Shown here piece after piece: positions 4,912-8,031 of a stretch of DNA of 8,031 nucleotides. Below the pieces are notes generated by a model that worked only from the letters and a program-made list of their open reading frames with translations, searched no databases and was not told the DNA's origin. Both the position numbers and the translations under genes were made by a program. The DNA is taken from the NCBI GenBank assembly GCA_031267055.1, contig JAIRZV010000050.1, forward strand, positions 1 through 8,031. Direction: 5' to 3'. Positions within the stretch are counted from its first letter, which is position 1. Each line of letters opens with the position of its first letter. Source of the stretch: Candidatus Margulisiibacteriota bacterium (GTDB lineage: Bacteria > Margulisbacteria > Termititenacia > Termititenacales > Termititenacaceae).

Positions 4912-5205
4912 ATGGCAGTCAAGTTAAAACCATTGCATGACAAAATTGTCATAGAAAAACCCGAGGAGGAGAAAGCCACGAAGTCCGGTATTATTCTGCC
5001 GGATAACGCCAAGGAAAAACCGCAGACCGGCAAGGTCATCGCGGTCGGCAACGGCAAGACGCTGGACAACGGCACGAAACTCCCGCTGGAGATCAAGGTC
5101 GGTGACACCGTGTATTATTCCAAATACAGCGGCACCGAGATCAAGATCGAGGAAAAAGAGTACATTATTATTGCCGAGAACGATGTTCTGGCGATAGTTG
5201 TTTAA
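4912..5205 (+). CDS. groES: Co-chaperonin GroES (10 kDa)
   Basis: GroES forms the heptameric lid that closes the GroEL folding chamber in the cytosol. The 97-residue length is normal. The start LKPLHDKIVIE matches the usual L-x-PL-x-D-x-V-x-V-x-x. The mobile loop is at about residues 18-36 with the GroEL-binding tripeptide IIL at 27-29 (SGIILPD). GKVIAVGNG and VGDTVYYSKYSGTEI are the expected core strands, and the end ENDVLAIV is typical. The ATG follows a strong AAGGAGGAG (4899-4907). It is the first gene of the groES-groEL operon, under the promoter and CIRCE site directly upstream; groEL starts 32 bp after its stop. Nothing is missing or unusual. Confidence 0.98.
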   Translation: MAVKLKPLHDKIVIEKPEEEKATKSGIILPDNAKEKPQTGKVIAVGNGKTLDNGTKLPLEIKVGDTVYYSKYSGTEIKIEEKEYIIIAENDVLAIVV

Positions 5206-5237
5206 GCATTACTACAATAAAGAAAAGGAGAGAGGAA

Positions 5238-6914
5238 ATGGCAAAACAGTTAGTATACGGAGATGAAGTATGGCGCAAACTTGAGGCCGGCGTGGACAAA
5301 GTGGCCAACGCGGTCAAAATTACGATTGGCCCTCGCGGCCACAATGTGGCTTTGGAGAAAAAATTTGGCTCACCGACTATTACCAATGACGGCGTGACTA
5401 TCGCTAAAGAGATCGAGCTGGAAGACCCGTTTGAAAATATGGGCGCGCAGCTGATCGTCGAAGTGGCTTCCAAAGCCAACGACATTGCCGGCGACGGCAC
5501 GACCACCGCGACTATTCTCGGTCAGGCGATTTTCCGGAACGGCCTCAAAAATGTGGTATCCGGCGCCAACGCTATGCTGGTCAAGAGAGGCATCAGCAAA
5601 GCGGTGGAAAATGTTGTGGACAGCCTCAAAAAAGACAGCAAAAAAGTGGACAGCAAAGACGAGATCACGCAAGTGGCGACGATTTCCGCCAACAACGACG
5701 CGTCGATCGGCGGGATTATCGCCGAGGCTATGGAAAAAGTCGGCAAAGAGGGTGTGATCACTGTCGAGGAATCCAAAGGCATTGAGACCACGCTGGAAGT
5801 TGTCGAAGGTATGCAATTCGACAAAGGTTACGTTTCCGCTTACATGATCACCGACCGCGACACGATGTCGGCCAATCTGGAAAATCCGCTGGTGCTCATC
5901 ACTGACAAAAAGATTTCCAGCATCAAGGATATTTTGCCGCTGCTGGAAAAAACTATGCAGTCCGGACGACCGCTGCTGATCATCGCTGAGGATGTGGACG
6001 GTGAGGCGTTGACCACGCTGGTGCTGAATAAACTGCGCGGCACGCTCAATGTCACTGCGGTCAAGGCGCCGGGTTTCGGCGACCGCCGCAAAGCCATGCT
6101 GGAGGACATCGCGATACTGACCGGCGGAGAATACATCACCGAGGAAAAAGGTCTCACGCTGGAAAAAGTGGAGATCGCGGATCTCGGCTCGGCCAAGACT
6201 ATCAAGATCACCAAAGACGACACGACTATCGTCGAGGGCGCCGGCAAGAAACAGGCGATCAAAGACCGCATCGCGCAGATCAAGCAGGAGATCGAAAATA
6301 CGGACAGCTCCTATGACAAAGAAAAACTGCAGGAACGTCTGGCCAAGCTCTCCGGCGGTGTGGCGGTGATTTACGCTGGCGCGGCCACTGAAACCGAGCT
6401 CAAGGAAAAGAAGCACCGCATCGAGGACGCTCTGTCCGCGACCCGCGCGGCTGTAGAGGAAGGCGTAGTTTGCGGCGGCGGCGTGGCTTTGGTGCGCGCT
6501 ATTCCCGCTCTGGAAAAATTGGAAAAATCCAACGAAGGTGACGAGAAAGTCGGCGTGCAGATCGTGAAAGCCGCGCTGGCTTCGCCGCTCAAACAGATCG
6601 CGGCTAACGCTGGGTTTGAAGGTTCGGTTGTGGCGGACAAGATCATGAATGAAAGCGATGCTCTGGCGGAAAAATTCAAAGTAAAAGACGCCGCGCATGT
6701 GGGTTTTGACGCGCAGACTTTGGAATACGTCGATATGTTCAAAGCCGGCATTATCGATCCGCTCAAAGTGACCCGTTCGGCTCTGCAAAACGCTTCGTCT
6801 ATTGCCAGTATGCTGTTGACCACCGGCTGTCTGGTTGCTGACAAACCGGAGAAAAAAGAAGCTCCGGCTATGCCTCCGGCTGGTATGGGCGGCATGGGTG
6901 GAATGGACTACTGA
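5238..6914 (+). CDS. groEL: Chaperonin GroEL (60 kDa)
   Basis: GroEL forms the double-ring ATP-driven folding chamber with GroES. The 558-residue length is slightly above the usual 540-550. ATP-site motifs are TIGPRGHNV (29-37), DGVT (51-54), GDGTTTAT (85-92, with the catalytic Asp at 86) and GGGVAL in the late equatorial domain. The apical domain has GMQFDKGY, PLLIIAEDVDGEAL and KAPGFGDRRKAMLEDIA, all canonical. The C-terminus has a KPEKKEAPAMPP linker and a short GMGGMGGMDY tail. The ATG has AAAGGAG seven bases upstream. It shares its transcript with groES; two hairpins and a bidirectional terminator follow. High GC at third codon positions and clean conservation mark it as a native, highly expressed gene. 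Confidence 0.98.
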   Translation: MAKQLVYGDEVWRKLEAGVDKVANAVKITIGPRGHNVALEKKFGSPTITNDGVTIAKEIELEDPFENMGAQLIVEVASKANDIAGDGTTTATILGQAIFRNGLKNVVSGANAMLVKRGISKAVENVVDSLKKDSKKVDSKDEITQVATISANNDASIGGIIAEAMEKVGKEGVITVEESKGIETTLEVVEGMQFDKGYVSAYMITDRDTMSANLENPLVLITDKKISSIKDILPLLEKTMQSGRPLLIIAEDVDGEALTTLVLNKLRGTLNVTAVKAPGFGDRRKAMLEDIAILTGGEYITEEKGLTLEKVEIADLGSAKTIKITKDDTTIVEGAGKKQAIKDRIAQIKQEIENTDSSYDKEKLQERLAKLSGGVAVIYAGAATETELKEKKHRIEDALSATRAAVEEGVVCGGGVALVRAIPALEKLEKSNEGDEKVGVQIVKAALASPLKQIAANAGFEGSVVADKIMNESDALAEKFKVKDAAHVGFDAQTLEYVDMFKAGIIDPLKVTRSALQNASSIASMLLTTGCLVADKPEKKEAPAMPPAGMGGMGGMDY

Positions 6915-6948
6915 GCTTAACAAGCCAGTGATGCTGGCGAAGTTAAGC
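6915..6948. repeat. Hairpin directly after groEL
   Basis: Outer arms GCTTAAC (6915-6921) and GTTAAGC (6942-6948) and inner arms GCCAG (6924-6928) and CTGGC (6934-6938) form one stem with an AA/GAA internal loop. It begins at the base after the groEL stop. No T tract follows, so it is more likely an mRNA 3'-end stabiliser or repeat than a terminator. Confidence 0.7.
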
Positions 6949-6953
6949 GAAGC

Positions 6954-6981
6954 ACACAAGCATGCGTAGCATGCGACGTGT
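6954..6981. repeat. Second hairpin after groEL with the same plan
   Basis: Outer arms ACAC (6954-6957) and GTGT (6978-6981) and inner arms GCATGC (6960-6965 and 6969-6974) with a GTA loop. The internal loop is AA/GAC, like AA/GAA in the hairpin just upstream. Confidence 0.6.
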
Positions 6982-6990
6982 CTAATAAGT

Positions 6991-7019
6991 TTATGAAAAA
7001 AGTAAGCTTATGAAAAAAG
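6991..7019. repeat. 12-bp direct repeat TTATGAAAAAAG
   Basis: Exact copies at 6991-7002 and 7008-7019, 17 bp apart. The second runs into the terminator stem. Its A run supplies the T tract for minus-strand termination. Confidence 0.6.
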
Positions 7020-7044
7020 CCCCGGTTGCAAAACTGGGGCTTTT
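7013..7044. terminator. Bidirectional terminator between groEL and the methyltransferase gene
   Basis: Arms GCCCCGGTT (7019-7027) and AACTGGGGC (7032-7040) pair over 9 bp with one G-U and a GCAA tetraloop. AAAAAA on the left and TTTT on the right extend the stem and supply T tracts on both strands. It serves the converging groESL operon (+) and the methyltransferase gene (-), whose stop is at 7046. Confidence 0.92.
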
Positions 7045-7045
7045 G

Positions 7046-7921
7046 TTATTTAACCGCCCGGATGAGTCCCCGCCGCAAATAAGGCGGAGCAAATTCCAGG
7101 GGCACTATCATGTATCCTTTGGAAAATTCAGTTTGAAAACCGCTGGCAGTTAATATCTTTTTGAATAATTCTGCGTCTCTTTGTTTATGATAAGTGCATA
7201 GAACTATTTTGAGATTCTTGGCTGCTGCCAGTAAATGTTCAGCTCCGTCGAGCATTTGTAATTCTGCGCCCTCAATATCCGCTTTTAAGAAATTGATTTT
7301 TCCTGCCTTAAAAAAATCATCTAATTTTACGCAATTGTTTTTAGTCTGATCTGAAACATATTTATTGACAATAACAACTTTATCCCGCCAAGGCGCAAAA
7401 GTTTCTTTCAGCGGTTTTAGCCATTGTTTTTCTGTTTCAAATAAATACAATTTCTTAGCTTTTTCCACTACGGAAAGCGCAAAATTGCCTTCTGCCGTGC
7501 CGACATCGACAACCACATCGCAGGGCTGTACCTGAAAATTATCGGTCAGGTAAAGATGTGGAGAAGAAGCGTCTTGTTCTGCCAGCAGAAAACTGTAGTA
7601 TGACTGAATAGAGCATTTGTCCCAGTCTCTTGGGAAATACATTCGTTTGTTTTCATACAGCACGTAATTTAACCCACAATTATCATCATAAAACACAAGG
7701 ATATTGTTTGGTTTATATTTTTTGGTAAAACTATAAGGAAACATCACCGGCCCATGCCACATAATATATTTAATTACTGCTTTTCTTTCCCGCAGGTCTT
7801 GCCGTAAATATTGATAGACGGGCCAAGTCGCGCGGAATCTCTTCTGGACTTTCCCTTTGATTTTTCTGAACCAAACCGGCGTTACCGTCTGGTAAATATT
7901 TACTACCAGTTCACGGAATTT
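7046..7921 (-). CDS. FkbM family SAM-dependent methyltransferase, 5' end unresolved
   Basis: FkbM-type enzymes transfer a methyl group from S-adenosylmethionine, often to sugars or polyketides; the substrate here is unknown. Counting from the first ATG (7762), motif I is VVVDVGTAEGNFAL (83-96), the acidic LFETE (107-111) follows strand 2, and NFLKADIEGAELQMLDGA (157-174) is the FkbM signature. TYHK and PLEF lie near the end. The frame stays open for 53 codons upstream of that ATG, with protein-like sequence (KFRELVVNIYQTVTPVWF, then RKIKGKVQKRFRATWPVY), and the ATG lacks a ribosome site. The true start is therefore further upstream. It falls where a run of twenty G bases (7923-7942) now stands, and no start codon is found beyond it. 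I give the last sensible codon as the end. The gene is AT-richer than groEL. Confidence 0.85.
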   Translation of the reverse strand, partial: KFRELVVNIYQTVTPVWFRKIKGKVQKRFRATWPVYQYLRQDLRERKAVIKYIMWHGPVMFPYSFTKKYKPNNILVFYDDNCGLNYVLYENKRMYFPRDWDKCSIQSYYSFLLAEQDASSPHLYLTDNFQVQPCDVVVDVGTAEGNFALSVVEKAKKLYLFETEKQWLKPLKETFAPWRDKVVIVNKYVSDQTKNNCVKLDDFFKAGKINFLKADIEGAELQMLDGAEHLLAAAKNLKIVLCTYHKQRDAELFKKILTASGFQTEFSKGYMIVPLEFAPPYLRRGLIRAVK

Positions 7922-7922
7922 C

Positions 7923-7942
7923 GGGGGGGGGGGGGGGGGGGG
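7923..7942. other. Run of twenty G
   Basis: An uninterrupted G20 tract (C20 in the sense of the methyltransferase gene) lies exactly where that gene should start. It is either a sequencing or assembly artefact near a contig end or a phase-variable homopolymer tract. Confidence 0.95.
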
Positions 7943-8031
7943 TGTAATTTTTGTTTTTTTTGTTTTTTTAATTTTTTAAAATTAATACCAAGTAATTAAA
8001 ATAAAAAAGTTCCCCCAGCGCACGCCGTGGA
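7943..8031. other. T-rich low-complexity end of the window, no gene
   Basis: T runs broken by single G or A bases up to about 7977, then an AT-rich stretch and a GC-rich last 20 bases. I see no gene, promoter or RNA structure. Both strands have early stops, and the composition change at 7922/7943 is abrupt, which fits misassembled or low-quality sequence. Confidence 0.6.

Noticed and set aside
4562..4927. Plus-strand open frame of 121 codons across the intergenic region
   Set aside because: It runs through the inverted repeats, the CIRCE site and the groESL promoter, and has no ribosome site or family resemblance.
5370..6959. Open frame of 529 codons antisense to groEL
   Set aside because: It mirrors the highly conserved groEL gene, is rich in H, R, F and Q as expected for a shadow of GC-biased codons, and has no promoter or ribosome site.
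7811..7999. Plus-strand open frame with a poly-glycine run
   Set aside because: It is created by the G20 tract and lies opposite the protein-like upstream part of the methyltransferase gene.

Overview
The window looks like chromosomal DNA from an uncultured or poorly studied bacterium. Bacterial marks are GroES/GroEL under a near-consensus CIRCE heat-shock operator, TTGACA/TATAAT-type promoters, Shine-Dalgarno sites and GC-rich hairpin terminators. I cannot name the phylum from sequence alone. A DUF4116-type repeat protein, a DUF3990/DUF3791 module and an unusual GAPDH type would fit a candidate-phylum, gut or host-associated lineage, but that is inference. The right edge (homopolymer G run, then T-rich low complexity) looks like a contig end.

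Layout. (1) 10-282 (+): a YggT-family membrane protein. (2) 305-796 (-): an unrecognised 163-aa protein with its own promoter and ribosome site. (3) 899-1852 (-): a tightly overlapping three-gene operon, transcribed DUF3990 (ADP-ribosyltransferase-like) -> 80-aa protein -> DUF3791. It resembles a toxin-antitoxin cassette, may start with a leaderless mRNA, and is bracketed by two nearly identical terminator hairpins. (4) 1960-3000 (-): GAPDH with a strong sigma70 promoter. (5) 3150-4567 (-): a protein built of seventeen 25-residue DUF4116-like repeats. Its frame is broken by a -1 event located on a dnaX-like A AAA AAG heptamer. (6) 4574-4911: an intergenic region holding the repeat-gene promoter on one side and the groESL promoter with CIRCE on the other. 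Between them lies a dense array of perfect inverted repeats that can fold into a four-way junction plus a fifth hairpin. (7) 4912-6914 (+): groES-groEL. (8) 6915-7044: two stacked hairpins and a bidirectional terminator. (9) 7046 to about 7921 (-): an FkbM-family methyltransferase whose start is lost in a 20-G run. (10) 7943-8031: low-complexity sequence without a gene.

How the parts relate. groES and groEL form a classic HrcA/CIRCE-controlled chaperonin operon, and GAPDH is central glycolysis; both are conserved housekeeping genes. The DUF3990 operon, the DUF4116 repeat gene, the 163-aa gene and the methyltransferase look more accessory. The 163-aa gene and the repeat gene share an unusual promoter layout (TTGCAA, 20 bp, TGCGA directly before a TATA-type -10), which suggests common control. 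The most notable items are the four-way-junction element, the slippery-site frameshift in the repeat gene, and the DUF3990 cassette with its possible leaderless start.
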